Source of the DNA: Diaporthe sp. PMI_573
Taxonomy: Eukaryota > Ascomycota > Sordariomycetes > Diaporthales > Diaporthaceae
Length of the DNA stretch: 64,000 nucleotides
Direction: 5' to 3'
Assembly (NCBI GenBank): GCA_021399435.1
Contig: JAJTUP010000026.1
Span: 857,670 to 921,669 of the forward strand
A program made the position numbers and the translations under genes. How positions within the stretch are numbered: the first letter of the stretch is position 1; each line of letters begins with the position of its first letter. Positions 35,915 to 49,097 of this stretch are shown in pieces. The notes under the pieces were generated by a model. That model was not told where the DNA came from. It made no database searches and saw only the letters and a list, made by a program, of their open reading frames with translations.

Positions 35915-36447
35915 TGTTAAACGGAAACGCTTATGTGGGCGCTGCACGTAAAGGGTTACCCTAGACTTCACGTAGAGAGTTACCCTAGACTTGGCATTTT
36001 TTTCGGCTAAGTGCCTATGTGGCGTGCGCGCTGGCAGATGAGTTTGGTGGCCGTGAGCCGATTTTTTGGGCTGTTTTAAGACCCTAACTTTGTATTTTTG
36101 CATTCCCCTTATTTCTTACCCAAAAAGCATGTAACCTAGTTCATTAGATAGCCTGATTTCTGAAGTTTATCTGTATTTAGTTTGGTTACTGTCAGGGTTA
36201 AGGTTGGCTAGCTATTTAAAGCCAAAGGTAGTGGGTCTGAGGGCCGAATTTTCCGGCCTTGCCATTTCTGCACCAGAGCTAACCTACGCGTGCCCAGGGT
36301 TGAGACGATGTCGGAGGGACTGTAAGGAGGGCTGATAGAAGCCTACTTAAATTTAATGCAAAGTTGTCCGAACTATTCTTAATTGTCCCAACTTGCCTCC
36401 AGGCACCCTGCTGCGACCCTGCTATATACACACTGCTGAAGGCACTA
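35915..36447 (+). repeat. LTR of the 523-bp family (copy 2)
   Basis: Forward copy starting TGTTAAACGGAAACGC. The outer end is degraded, with a CACTAACCTTCAGAA extension shared with copy 1. No clear TSD. Confidence 0.7.
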
Positions 36448-37024
36448 ACCTTCAGAAAACCAGCTATATAGAAACTAATTTTAAGATCTTTAGAAATATT
36501 ATATACTGGAGCTTAACTAAATATAAAAGAATAACCTAAAGTATACTAGCGAGTAAGCTATATAGTATAATAACTAGATTTAATAATAGTATAGTACTTA
36601 GTATAATAATAAATAAAATTATAAACTATTTGGCTATACTAAGAATTTTAGTAATAATCTGCTTAGATTTATAATTACTGTATAAATGCCTAATAAAGCT
36701 AGAAACTATAAATAAAAAAAGACTTATAATAGATATTATATCTTTTAGGAAATTATATAAGAGGAAAGAAATTTCTAAAGTATAATAGATTAATGGCTAA
36801 AATAATCCAGCAAATACTTATATAAAGAAGACACTAAATTTAGCATTAGAGTAACTTATTTCTACTAATAAACTAAAGATTAGGATTAAAGTATATATAG
36901 ACTAACTAGACTAAAACAAAAAAGGGAGCAAAGTAAGTCTAGAGAAGACTATATATAGTAAGGCAAAAAGGGAGGGGCCGAAAAAAACAAAAAATATCTA
37001 GAGGAATATAATTAAAATATCTAG

Positions 37025-37100
37025 TTGAGAATTAAACCTAGGCCTTTAATCTTAATTATTAGAATCCTAACTACTAGACTATTAGACTAGGTAGCTATAA
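37025..37100 (-). other. Possible RIP-mutated tRNA-derived relic (tRNA pseudogene or SINE head)
   Basis: On the minus strand the segment has an A-box-like TAGTCTAGTAGTTAGG and, about 30 bases on, a B-box-like GGTTTAATTCT, the latter two CpA-type changes from GGTTCGATTCT. Spacing fits a tRNA. Arms do not fold well as they stand, so this is tentative. Confidence 0.35.
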
Positions 37101-37299
37101 GACCTAGATATTTAAAAACTCTTTAGAAACTATACCTTATATAGGAAGAAAATTAATATAAATAAATAGATATATAATAAAAGGGGCCGATATAGATAAG
37201 AAGATAGAGAAGAAAAAACCGTTATAAAGATATAGATATATAAAAAAAGGCTGTTATAGACCTAAAGACAGAAAGAGAAATCCTAATATAAACTTTAGA

Positions 37300-37452
37300 A
37301 CGTATAAAAAGATACTATTATCTAAGCCAGAAATTAGAAAAAAGCTGTTATAATACTTTAAGATATATAAAAGAATATTATTATTTAAGCCAGAAATTAG
37401 AAAAAGGCTGTTATAATACTTTAAGACATATAAAAAGACTCTATTATTTAAA
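37300..37452. repeat. Tandem repeat, 63-bp unit, about 2.4 copies
   Basis: The block TAAGCCAGAAATTAGAAAAA recurs 63 bp apart, with the flanking AT-rich sequence also repeated; a third partial unit follows. Earlier partial copies of GCTGTTATA occur from about 37190. Confidence 0.8.
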
Positions 37453-37902
37453 CTAAGACTTTAAAAAAGGGATATTATAGGGCCCTAGATATACAACAAA
37501 AACCTTATTATTTGCCTCTAGGCATACAAAGAATACTACTATAGCCTAAAAGAAAGCAAAAATAGAGAATACCTTAAATAAAAGCTTATATCTTATAGAA
37601 ACAGGATTATATAGAAATTAAGTTAAGAAAAGTTTAGATTTAATATATAAAAAAGAATTATTATATAAATAGAGTAGAAAAAGAGCCTATTATTAAAGAA
37701 AATCTACTATATAAAAAACCCGACCTCCTACTATCTAAGATCTACCGTATAACCCAACCTACTTAAAACTAGAGTTAACAACTTATACATTATACTATAA
37801 GTTAATTACTATAAGCTTGTACTTAACCTTAGGGCTTGGGATACTTTTAGCATTAGACTCTTTATTATCTAAAGAATCCTTATTGCTTAAATTAAACAGC
37901 TA

Positions 37903-40228
37903 ACGTGGTTGGACAGTGAGTGGCGGATGACAGTGAGTGGCGGATTTTTCATACAACTGCCAACTTTAGCCAACCCCAGCACCCACCCAGGGTAGAGAAA
38001 TAAATACAAATTAGCACCAATTGGTGCTAACTGTTCCCAATTGCCTATTTTTAATTGATTTGGTTAATTTGGAGTGGTTGGCGTGGCTGCAGTGCCAGTC
38101 TGAAGTGGACGACTTTTGGTAGGAAAATCGGCTTCCCTACCAAAATGGAGCATTTTAACCATGTAGAATTAACCTCAATCTATACTATCCAAACCAACTA
38201 TTTAGGTAGTCCGCTGCAGACCGCTTAAAAAAGAGCTATTATTTACTTAAAATCTAAATAACTAGACCTTTCTATATCTTTCTTACAAGTTGTTATATAA
38301 TACCCAGTATTGCCACAGTTACTATATTGTTGTTTGCTTGGTCTACCACAGACCACCTCCTTAGTACCCTTAGCCATTTTACTAGCTAGCTACTTCCTCT
38401 TTTGTTTTTCTTTAATTATCGCCTAAGAGTTCTTAATATTAAGTACTTCTCTAAGCTGGACCCGACTTTTTTTAGCCCTCTGGTATTTAGCAAGTGTTAT
38501 GTTAGCCTCTTGAAGTATCCGAATCTGCTGGCTTATAAGTGTAATTGAGTGTGCTATTACTTGTACTCCCTTTGCCATCCTGTTAATAGCCTCTATAATT
38601 AGTATAGGGGAGCTACCCTAATGGTTAGAGATCTTACCCTTAATAAAACTTAATTACTAGATAGTTTGGTGGGTATTGGAGGGTATTTATAATTCCTATT
38701 TAGATGGTAACACGGGAAGGAACTATACTAGAGTTTATAGGCGGACATCTAGCTTAGAGATAATGGAGTCTAGGTCCTATAGAGAAATCCTAGCTCCTCT
38801 AAACCCAGATTTTATATTTTCCTCCATAAAGATCTTATTATAGGCTGCTTTAAACCTAAGAAAGAACTTAGACTTAGTAATGTAATTAATAGAGGCCTGG
38901 ATAAAGAGATTAATCTTATTACTATATATATACTTTAATAGCGAGAATAATCTAACGTCTAATGGCTAGAGTAGATAAGAAGAATATAGTAGTATACTAA
39001 TAGGGATAATACTATACTTTTTATAGTACTACTTAAACTTTGCTAACATATAGCTCTTATAGCTATCAAGGATAAGTATCTAGTATATACTCTTTATCTG
39101 TTGCTTTATATGCTTGTTAAAGTACTAAATTTATTTAAGACTAGTCTCGTTATCTATCTACTTATTTAGAGTAGGCTTGATTATCTAGCTTGGTAGGAAG
39201 CCTGATTCTATTATCTAGTTAGTAAGGTGGTAGGCGCCTTGTATGATGATAAATAGTAGAATACACCAGCCCTTTGTATTAATATATTTAATAACTATTA
39301 CCTATTCCTGGTTTCTAGGTTATATAGATTTAGCCTTTCTATATTAATTAAAATATATAATAACTATTAACATAGTTATTATACCTATTATAAAGCTAGT
39401 CTTGTTAAAGTTATATAGGTTGTTATCTATAATACTATACTTAGCTATTATGTTATAGAGTAGGTAGAACTAGTTTCTAATGATCTCTAGATCTTTATAG
39501 AGGGCCCTCTAGTAATTATAAGGTTGATTAAACCTTGTTTTTAGGCTTAATTATATATCTATAAAGCGTCGTGTCTATTTAATACCAACCAGCTTGCTGT
39601 TATATAATACTAGCAGAAAGTTAGCCATATCTTCTATATTAGAAAGCCATATTAGAAATTCTCGTTTATCTTGCTTAATAATATATTAGATAAGTATTTA
39701 CTCTTTAACTAGATTAAGTTTATAGGTATTAACACGTAATTTTATATAAGAGTATTGTTTATTTATCCTATAGTATAGTATTGTTTTGAGAACATTAAAG
39801 ATCTTAGTAGCTTGAGTTATAGGTAGTGGTTTAACGTGATTTTTTTTAGAGTTCTAAATAGCCTAAATAGTAAGAAGGATTTTCTCTTCTTTAGATGAAG
39901 GATATATTTATAGTTATTGATTTTTAACGTGTTGAATATTTAAGTAGGTAGAATGATACGAGACTAACGTGAAAAACGGGGACGCGATTTGTACCAAAAA
40001 TAAACCTGCCTACTAAAACTTTAAACTTTCAGACTAGTACTGTAACCCCATTATAACTCTAAATTGATTAAATCAATTGAAAATAGGTAATTGGGAACAG
40101 TTGGTACTAATTAGTGCTAATTTGTATTTATTTCTCTGCCCTGGGTAGGTGCTGGGGTTGGCTAAAGTTGGTAGTTGTATGAAAAATCCGCCACTCACTG
40201 TCATCCGCCACTCACTGTCCAACCACGT
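37903..40228 (-). mobile_element. Dead pogo/Fot1-like DNA transposon (2326 bp), TA target duplication
   Basis: Terminal inverted repeats start ACGTGGTTGGACAGTGAG and are flanked by TA at 37901-37902 and 40229-40230. The transposase region runs on the minus strand (about 39910 to 38240) and aligns with the intact element at 60941-63265, but it is full of TAG/TAA stops from C-to-T and G-to-A changes. Each tip carries a tandem duplication of GACAGTGAGTGGCGGAT, absent from the intact element. Confidence 0.9.
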
Positions 40229-40230
40229 TA

Positions 40231-41604
40231 GTTATTATTATAATAGTTACAATAATATCTATATAACTACTATATATACTTTATACAAGTACCCCTATAG
40301 AATTTATTAAGGCACAAGTAATACTTAAAGCGCTTAGTTATATAATAGTTGCCATATTTTTATAAGTAATAGCTAGCTATATTTTCGCGTAACTAAATAA
40401 AAATTATATAAAAATAGCTCTCCTAGTAAATAATCTTGGCCTAGGCCTTCTATATTATATTGCCCTCGGCTATCTATATAGTAATATTAACAGACAGGAG
40501 ACAGTAAGTACTATATTCTTTATTCTAAACTTATAGTTAATATAAAGTATAAATAAAGCAAGAAGGGTAGTATAAATACTGGTATATATTGTAAATAGAA
40601 AGGCCTAATTTGCAGTAAAGAAAGTTAATAAATATATTGCCAAATTAAGGCTAGGCATTTGCCATTATTTAAAGAAGTTAAGAAGCTTGGTTTAAGGTTT
40701 AATTTAAAAGGCATACAACAATATATACAGCAAAGTATATATATATATATATATATAGGTATATATATTATACGTTAAAAAGGGAAGAGGAAAGGAAAGT
40801 AAACAAAGGAAAGCAGGTAAAGGCCTTAAAGGTATATAGTATCCTAGTAATTAGTTAGCATACCTACTACTAGTATGATAAATTTAAGTAAGTAAGTTAC
40901 TATCTTTAGAAGGCAGCTCTTATAGCCCTTCTTTAAGAAGATCTTTTTTATATAAAGGAGAGGGTTTAAAAATGGTAGCGCTATATATATATATGGCGCA
41001 ATTTTGATTTATATAGAAAATAAAGAAAAAGGCAGCATAACCTGCTTACATTAAAAGCTTAAAAAACTTTCTTTTAGAAACTACTACATATAAGTAGTTT
41101 AACCTACTTATATTATTAGGCCGCAGGCATATAATACTTACTAAAAAAAGATTACCAGTATTAAAATAACATTTAGTACAGCTATACGCTCTATTTATTA
41201 CTAAAGAAATAACTAATTAGACCGCCTTAATATAGGCATATATATTATACCTATTGTACAAAAGTCTCCTTTCTCTATTAGTTAGAGAAATAAATAAAAA
41301 TTAACTAACTAACTAAATCTAATCGTCTAACAATATATACATATATATAGAGCCTATTTAACATCTATAGTATTTTATATATATATTTCTTATATTCTTT
41401 TAATATTTTTTAAATAAATAAAAATATTTTTTAGGTAAATAATAATAAAGATATTTAAATATTTTTATAAGATATAGTTAATTATAGTTTAAAACAATAT
41501 AGATATATTAATTAATCTAAATAATATAACTAGATACTTAAAATATCTATAATATATTTAAAATGTTATTTTTTATTTTTTGTTATTTTTTATTTTCTAA
41601 AGGT
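40231..41604 (-). pseudogene. RIP-damaged gypsy-type pol remnant
   Basis: The part 41390-41580 aligns by eye with 60650-60850, which belongs to a minus-strand gypsy reverse-transcriptase region. The rest is TpA-rich, includes a (TA)n tract near 40738-40757, and gives no readable domain. Confidence 0.5.
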
Positions 41605-42113
41605 TAGTAAATTAAATAAATTAGGTAGCAGTAGGGTATCTAGAGGCCTTGTTAAAATGCTTGAAAGTAGTTTAGACAACTTTATATTAAATTTAAGTAG
41701 GCTTTTGTTAGCCTTCCTCACAGTCCTTCCAACATTATCTTACCTGCAGGTACGTGTGGGTTAGCTCTAGTATATAAATAGGAAGGCCGGAAAATTTAGC
41801 CCTCAGACCTACTATCTTTGGCTTTAAATAACCAGCCAACCCTAACCCTAATAGTAACCAAACTAAATATAGATAAACTTTAGAAATCAGGCTATCTAAT
41901 AAACTAAGTTACATGCTTTTTGGGTAAGAAATAAGGAGAATATAAATATACAAAGTTAGGGTCTTAAAACAGCCCAAAAAATTAACTTACGGCCACCAAA
42001 CTTATCTTTTGCCGCGCATGCTATATAGGCATATAGAGAAAATCTAGTACCAAGTCTAGGGTAACTTCCTATATATAGTACCCACGCCTACTAATAAGCG
42101 TTTCCGTTTAATA
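41605..42113 (-). repeat. LTR of the 523-bp family (copy 3), moderately RIP-mutated
   Basis: Reverse orientation, ending in GCGTTTCCGTTTAATA, where the original final AACA has become AATA. It interrupts the gypsy pol remnant. Confidence 0.75.
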
Positions 42114-44543
42114 TATTGAGAAAATAGCCGCTATACTAGCTGTAAAAGCAACATGCTATACTTATAAGCTAGTAAGAACAACTTATATTTTCAGGACACT
42201 GTTTAACATATATTAATAAGGCCTATATCTATTAACTATTTACAAAAATATAAAGTTTCTCTATACTTTATTATTAATAAATGTTAAGTATTTATAGGTT
42301 TCTAATTTTACTAAAATTTTTAATGCTATTATATATATATATTTTATATTTTTTATTCTTACTGCCTAAGGCTTTATAAATAGCTTTACTTATCTTTTAT
42401 TATCTAGTCTTATATTAGAATATTCTTAATTTATTAAATAACTTTTTTTATAAGCCTTTTAAGATTTTTAGGCATTATATCTTTTTTATTAAGCGGCAAG
42501 ACTATATAAAGCTAGTTTTTTTATATTAATCTTATAGCTTTAGTTTAATATAAATTTAGTAATTAGCTTATATATATTGTTGTTAAGATTTGAGATTTTA
42601 TAGGCAGATTAGTAGGTAGTTAAATTAAAGTTTAAATATAGCGTATCTTTTATCGAGAATATAGTCTATAATAGTCTAATAGTTAAGTTTTTTTTATTTA
42701 TAAAGCTGTATTATCTTTATTATATTTTATTATTTTAAAACAAAGCCTTTGTTAAATTTATTAATATAGTATGTTTTATATTTGTTAAATATATAAGATG
42801 TTAATAATATTTCTTAATATTATAGATGCTAATAATATATACTAGAATTGTCTAGAGGAAAGTATATTAAAAATAATATTAAAAGGTTTTTTTATATTAT
42901 TATAAATATTATATTTTTTTATTTTAGAATTTTGGTAATACTAGTATAGGGGTTTTAGTTATTTAGGTCTAAAGATACTATAGTATTAGTTTTTATTAAT
43001 ATATAGAGAGGCTTTTATTTTACTATAATAAGTATATTTACTTATTAGGGTTTCTAAAAAAAACTATCTTTAGGCCTCTTTATTATTTTAGTAGATAATA
43101 TAGTTATTATTATAATAGGCTATCTAGCTAAAATATTAGTTTTCTATTATAGTTAATTTTAAACAAGACTCTTTTATTATTTAGATTTTATTTTAGATAT
43201 TTCTAATATTAATTATACACTATAATATTATAGATATTCCTTCTTGGTATAAAGTTAAAAGACCTATTATTATATTTTCCAACTAATTTTATTTAACTAT
43301 ATATACTCTACTACTATATATATTATTATACTAGTCTTTAGTTAGCTTAATAGACCTTATTAAGCTATTTATTTAGCCTATCTAACTTCTTTTATTTTAT
43401 TGGCTTTCTATTATCAATCTTTAATTTAATAACTAAAAGGTTTTTAATTTATTAAAAATAAATCTTATAGATTCTCAGTATACTAATAAACATATCTATT
43501 TTTATTAATATTATTAATAGGTTCTTATTATAGCACTCTAATATAAAGGCTGCCCTTGCTTTAAGGTAGACTTGCTTATTATAGTTAAAGTCTATTTTTA
43601 TAGCTATTTCTGATAAAGCTGTTAAAATATATATCTATATAGTAGATTGTAGTTGACTTACTTGTAGAGACAGTCTGTTTTAACTGTAGTTGTGAAAAAC
43701 ACTCAATAGGGCCTTAGACTGAGTTGACTTGTATTATAATAATATTAGTTTCGGCCAAATAATTGTTTTTAAATAATCTTGAGAAATAAGTCTATACAAA
43801 ACTAATCCAGATCCTTAGTCTAAGACAGGGCGGCTTTTATAGTCTATTTTGGGCAAGTTATAAAGGCCTGAGTTATATGGCAAAGATACTTTAACGGTAT
43901 TTAATAGTGCTTAATGGTGTCTAACTAAAGCTTGTATTTTGTAATAGCTTTGACCTTGACGGGTTGAGAGCTTGTTAATAGTGCCGGCATAAATAGCGGC
44001 AAAAACTAAGTATGGCTTAATACTAAGACTTATAGTACAAAGTAGTAGTATCTAATAAAGCATTGGTTTGTAGAAATAGATTAAAAAGTCACTATTTAAA
44101 GCCTTATATAGTAAATCTTACTGTTATTGTTAATAAGATATATTGTTCCTTGTCCTTATAGGATACTTATTGCCGTTTCAGCTTAGTAGAGGAACTTAAA
44201 GAATATAAATAGTCTATAGTATTATAGATATAGTATCTAATAGTAATTCTCTATTATTTCTTTAATTATAACTCTCTATTAGTATATATAGCCATATTGG
44301 CTTATTAGATACCTTTATGTACTAGCTTTTAGTTCTTTTTCTTATTATTATAGTATTTTCTTATAAAGTATCTTTTTTTTACTATAGTTAAAATATTTAA
44401 TATCTTTCTTATTTTTTTATTAAATAGCATTAAGCTTTATAGGGCTAAAATATTATTTTTACTAAATTAAATTATTATAGTTATATCTTTTTTGCAACTT
44501 AATTTATTTTACCTATTAGTATTATTATAGAATTATTAAAAGG
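42114..44543 (-). pseudogene. Older Ty3/gypsy relic, left part (target of the copia insertion)
   Basis: Very AT-rich, no intact frame. The last 200 bp before 44544 align with 32440-32630, the C-terminal gag region of the other gypsy relic; the alignment continues on the far side of the copia element from 55201. A less damaged block at about 43650-44170 may be another LTR, but I found no clear ends. Confidence 0.6.
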
Positions 44544-44903
44544 TGTTGGTTGGGTATGTAAATAAGTAATTACTCGAAGGGTACCGAAGTGGCTGTAAAT
44601 AGCTTTAATTTGGTAGTAGTGTTGTGTATTGTTTCTGGCTACCCTCGGTAGGTGTTGAAGCCCCTACCTAAGTGTTGGCCAGAAGCGCTAACTAATTTAG
44701 CTGACTAATCTACTGTGTATAGACCCTTTGGCCAATTAGGACAGCTGCTAGGGCAACCCAGCAGGTAACTAATTAACTAGGGTCTGCCAGCTAGTATTAG
44801 TTTGCTATAGACCAACTGTTATCTTATCGCTGCCCTACGGCGGGGTTAGCGCTAGATAATCTATAGACTCTGTATCCCTAAATTTCATGCTACTAAATCT
44901 ATA
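44544..44903 (-). repeat. 3' LTR of the copia element (360 bp)
   Basis: Plus-strand ends are TGTTGGTTGGG and AAATCTATA (last base pair RIP-changed from CTACA). It matches the split right LTR base for base in length. Confidence 0.9.
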
Positions 44904-45709
44904 CTAACTGTTTTCTACTTTTATGCCAGTACTTCTAATTCCTTTAAAAATTGTGTTTTTCTCTATATTGTATATATCTAATTATATACCTTGTTACATA
45001 CTTCTATCTACGTAGCCTTCTATCTAAATAATAATATTGTTAGTATTAATAAGGCGTTTTAAAGCCTTATTTAGCAATATCTTTATTATAGTATCTGTAA
45101 GGTTGTCATTATTGTTTATCTATTATATCTTAATCAATTTCCCGTTGCTTATATGCCTGGCGAAGGAATATAATGTCTATTATAAGCCTTTTCTTAGTAG
45201 TTTCTAGCTTTACTAGATATTTATAAAGTAAGTAGAAATCTATATAGATTACTAGAGGTATTTTTGGAATGTTTAATTAGTCTATAATTAGCTTTAGGAT
45301 TGCTAAAAGTATGATTTTTATGTTAAAGCCGATAGCTATTTTGTAGATCTTGGAAGCTAGAATGCTTTAAGTAACCTTCTTATATTTTATAGAGGACCAG
45401 TGTATAATGTTTCCTCTTAGCTTATACCGTAATGCTGTGCTTTTAGCCTTTTTATTAACAAGAATTATTATAAAGCTGATTTAAGAGCTGAGATCCTGGT
45501 TATTGGCAAATAAAGTATCTATAAAGACTATTAATCTAGCAGTCTTTAAGTTAATAAAGACATTTTGTAAGCCTTGAGAAGGATTCTTTATCTACTATTT
45601 TAAGCATTTATTTAGCTTGGTGTAGTCTTTCTTATTGGGCTTCTATACTTATATTGCTACGGAGAGATTAAAAGAAGCTTTTGGTTAATAAATTAAAGCC
45701 AGATATATA

Positions 45710-46232
45710 TGTTAAACGGAAATGCTTGTGTGGGCGCTGTACGTAAGGGGTTACCCTAGACTTCATGTAGGGAGTTACCCTAGACTTAGCACTTTTTCGG
45801 CTAAGTGCCTATGTGGCGTGCGCGCCGGCAGATGAGTTTGGTGGCCGTGAGTCGATTTTTTGGGCTATTGTAAGACCCTAACTTCGAACCTCTGCATTCC
45901 CCTTATTTCTTACCCAAAAAGCATGTAACTTAGCTCATTAGATAGTCTGATTTCTGAAGTTTATCTGTATTTAGTTTGGTTACTGTCAGGGTTAGGGTTG
46001 GCTGGTTATTTAAAGCCAAAGATAGTGGGTCCGAGGGCCGAATTTTCCGGCCTCCCTATCTGCGCACCAGAGCCAACCACAGCGTGCCCAGGGTTGAGAC
46101 GATGTCGGAGGGACTGTGAGGAGGGCTGACAGAAGCCCACTCAAATTCAATGCAAAGTTGTCCAAACCATTCTCAAGCGTCCCACCAAGACCTCCAGTGC
46201 ACCCTACTGCTACCTGACCCATTTGATCCACA
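45710..46232 (+). mobile_element. Solo LTR of the 523-bp family (copy 4), TSD ATATA
   Basis: Begins TGTTAAACGGAAATGC and ends TTTGATCCACA. ATATA lies on both sides (45705-45709, 46233-46237). It is the cleanest copy and defines the true ends of the family. It interrupts the copia pol between the RT and RNase H regions. A 73-codon frame inside on the minus strand is not a gene. Confidence 0.9.
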
Positions 46233-49097
46233 ATATACCTTAAGTATATTACTTAAGATATTTCTAAGTAAAGTTATATAACTTTAGGTTAATTATAGTA
46301 ATCTTTTTGCTTTAACTTTTCTGCTAAAGAGTAACAGAGTAATTAGAAGCCATTGACAGTTTGTTTCTATTAAATTCAATTATTTTTTTCAGCGTTAGAG
46401 TCTCTTTTTCTTTACAACAAATCTTTACTTTCTTAATCTTCCAATTTTTTATAGCTAAGAATTTCGGGGTATTTAGCAATAAAGTATTATCTATCTACAT
46501 TTTAACGATAGCGAATTTATCTTTGCTACTTATAAAAATTAGAAGGCATAGATTAAATGTTAAACTTTATATGCCTAGCTTCTTATAGTAATGGCGGTAG
46601 TATATTGTCTACTAGTAAACTCCGGCTTTGGCAATGCTGTAGAGAGGTTTTACAACTCTTATAATCGTTTCGGGTAGATAGCAAGCTTGTAATTTAGAAG
46701 GCAGCTAAGCTAGAATCTTATAAAAAAGAGCTGATTTTGACTAAGGATATGCCTATATAATGTCTTGCAGATTAATACTTGCGCCTACAACATCTATTAG
46801 GCCGGGTACTAAAGCTACAAGAAGTTGTTAACTGACCTGCTAAATTGTTGGCAATTATATAAAGATATTTCTCTTGTCCTTATTGCTATGCCTCTAAATA
46901 ATTAAGCAAGACTTCTTATAGGGTATTTTAATCTTTCCCTTAATCTTTCGTACTATTTGAGAGTTAAATAGGCAAAAAATATTATAAATTTTTAAATTAA
47001 AGCGTTTAAAGCAAAAGACACTTTAGGCAATAAGATTGTTAATCTCCTTGGTATTAGAAGCTTTAAAGGATTTGCCAGTACTTGTAATTATACTATCCTG
47101 ATAAAGTTTTAGCAATAAGGCGTAGTTGTTCTTTTCCTTCTAACTAAGGAAGGTTGTTAATAACTTTGGCTTGTTTTTTAATCCCAGAGGTTGGCCCTAT
47201 CTTTATACCGAAGCCGGAACGCCGGCACAATCTAAAGCGGGTAGTAGACCTGCTCTAGACCGGCCGCTATCTAAAGCCGGTAATAGATCTGTGCCGGGCC
47301 CGCTACCTTCTAAAGCAGGTAACAAACCTTACTTTTAGTCTGCCACCTAATAAGAACTTAGGCAGGAGATTCTTATTGTCCCGGAAGTATTCCTAAATAA
47401 TGGTTAATTTAAACTTTACGGATTTATTGAGAAGATTAAAAGTAATATCGTAATTATTAATTGCTATTAGCTTGTATAGGCCTTGCCAGCCTTTCTTTTC
47501 TTGCCAAATAAGTATTTCTAATTATAGCAGCGTGTTTAAAACCTTAGTGGCATCTAGGCCATTCTAAGTATTAAGAGCTTTTATAATTTATTTCTTGGCG
47601 TAGTATTTTCGAAGATTTCGCATTATCTTAGTAACGGCCTTAGCATGCTTTAGCGTTAATAGTATAGGCGGTAAGTCTAGATTTACCCGTAGAAAAGTAC
47701 TAAAAATAAGTAGAGTAGGTACTAGCTTGTCTGGGCCGGCAGTATTATTTACGGCCTTTAGTGCTGTTTAAAGAATGGTATCTTTTAAAAAAATTTCTCC
47801 CAATTTAGTATAGAGGATCTTAAATATTTATTAAAGCAGTCTGTAATACTACTTAACCTTGCCGATTGACTAATAAGCTTCTGTAGAAATCTATTTACAT
47901 ATAATCTTTATAAGCCTTGCTTTGTTTCTAAATTTGGCTAAAATAAAGTTAGTGCCGGCGTTATAAGGTAAGTAATTAGGAGGACCCAAGTATATATTAA
48001 TCTATACTATATAAAGGGCTTCCTATATGTTTTTTGTAGACAATAAAGTAAGAAATTTTCTAGCCTAAAAAGATATTTTAAAATTAACAATATATAGAAC
48101 CGGCTTTTTGTTAAGATATATAATGTTAGTAATAATCTTGTAGTTAAAGTTGTGGTTATTTTTAAGATTAAACTTAAATTATCTTAGGGTAGTATTCTTT
48201 AGTTAACAATAATAATAGAATTTATTAATAACTTTAAGTATGTTAATATTAGAATTATAGCTAATATCTTATAGTAGCCAATAAAGTTAGTCTATGGCCG
48301 GGTAACTAAAATAATAATAAAGACATTATAATTTGTTTTTTGTAAAAAATATGTCTGCCTTATGGTTGCTTAGAAAGAACTATAGATAACTCTATTTTTA
48401 GGTTACAGGAATAGTTATTTTATGGCCTAACGTCTATGTTAATATTAATTTATTAGTAGTATTTTAAAAGAAGATCCCTAGCTTGTCTATATTTTAAATA
48501 TACATTAGAAAAGAAGTAGGGGCATCTATAATATAAAAAGTTATGGGCCTAATAGCGGTTTTTATAGTTGTCGTCTCGAGTAATATAATTTGGGATCCTT
48601 ATTTAAACTTAATGACGGCTTTTCTGGTACGGCCGGCGTCTAGTATAACGGCCGGGTTGTCCCGACTTAGAGCAAGAAATTGCTTACAACTAGTAGTTGA
48701 GAATTAAGCCGCTTCGGTATTTGGAATAATACCCTAAAATTTGCTTTAAGAGTATCTTTCTTTTAGTGTAAATTAATTGGCTGGGACAATAGTATTATTA
48801 GCCTTGTCGGCCTCTTTAGGGTTAATTTAGTATAGAAAAGAAGTATTAGTAAGAAATTACTATGCTTCTTTATAGCCGTCTAGATTGTCTTCTTATTTAT
48901 CGTCTGTATCCTCTAGCAAGATGTTGAGACTTTTAAAGTCGGCAAGAAATAAAGTAAAGTCAGTATTAAAAGCCGAGTATTCCTTGACTTTACAAATAGA
49001 GAGATACTATCTATATACTTTCCGATATTTCTTAAAAGTATAATTTAAAGACCAGTATCCTTCTTTTTTGCAGATAAAGCAGCGCTTTTAATAATAG

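Larger units (their letters stand above)
36448..37902. other. RIP-damaged stretch with a tRNA-like relic and a 63-bp tandem repeat
   Basis: TpA-rich sequence without an identifiable coding relic. Two structures stand out and are listed separately: a minus-strand tRNA-like segment at about 37025-37100 and a tandem repeat at about 37300-37452. Confidence 0.5.

Noticed and set aside
46010..46231. 73-codon minus-strand frame with a protein-like composition
   Set aside because: It lies wholly inside a solo LTR; stop-free only because this copy escaped RIP.
41590..46250. The inverted pair of 523-bp LTR copies as ends of one large DNA transposon
   Set aside because: The right copy is a solo LTR with its own ATATA duplication inside the copia element, so the two copies inserted independently.
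46361..46588. 75-codon hydrophobic plus-strand frame
   Set aside because: It is antisense to the copia pol region and its Phe/Leu/Ile bias comes from AT-rich sequence.
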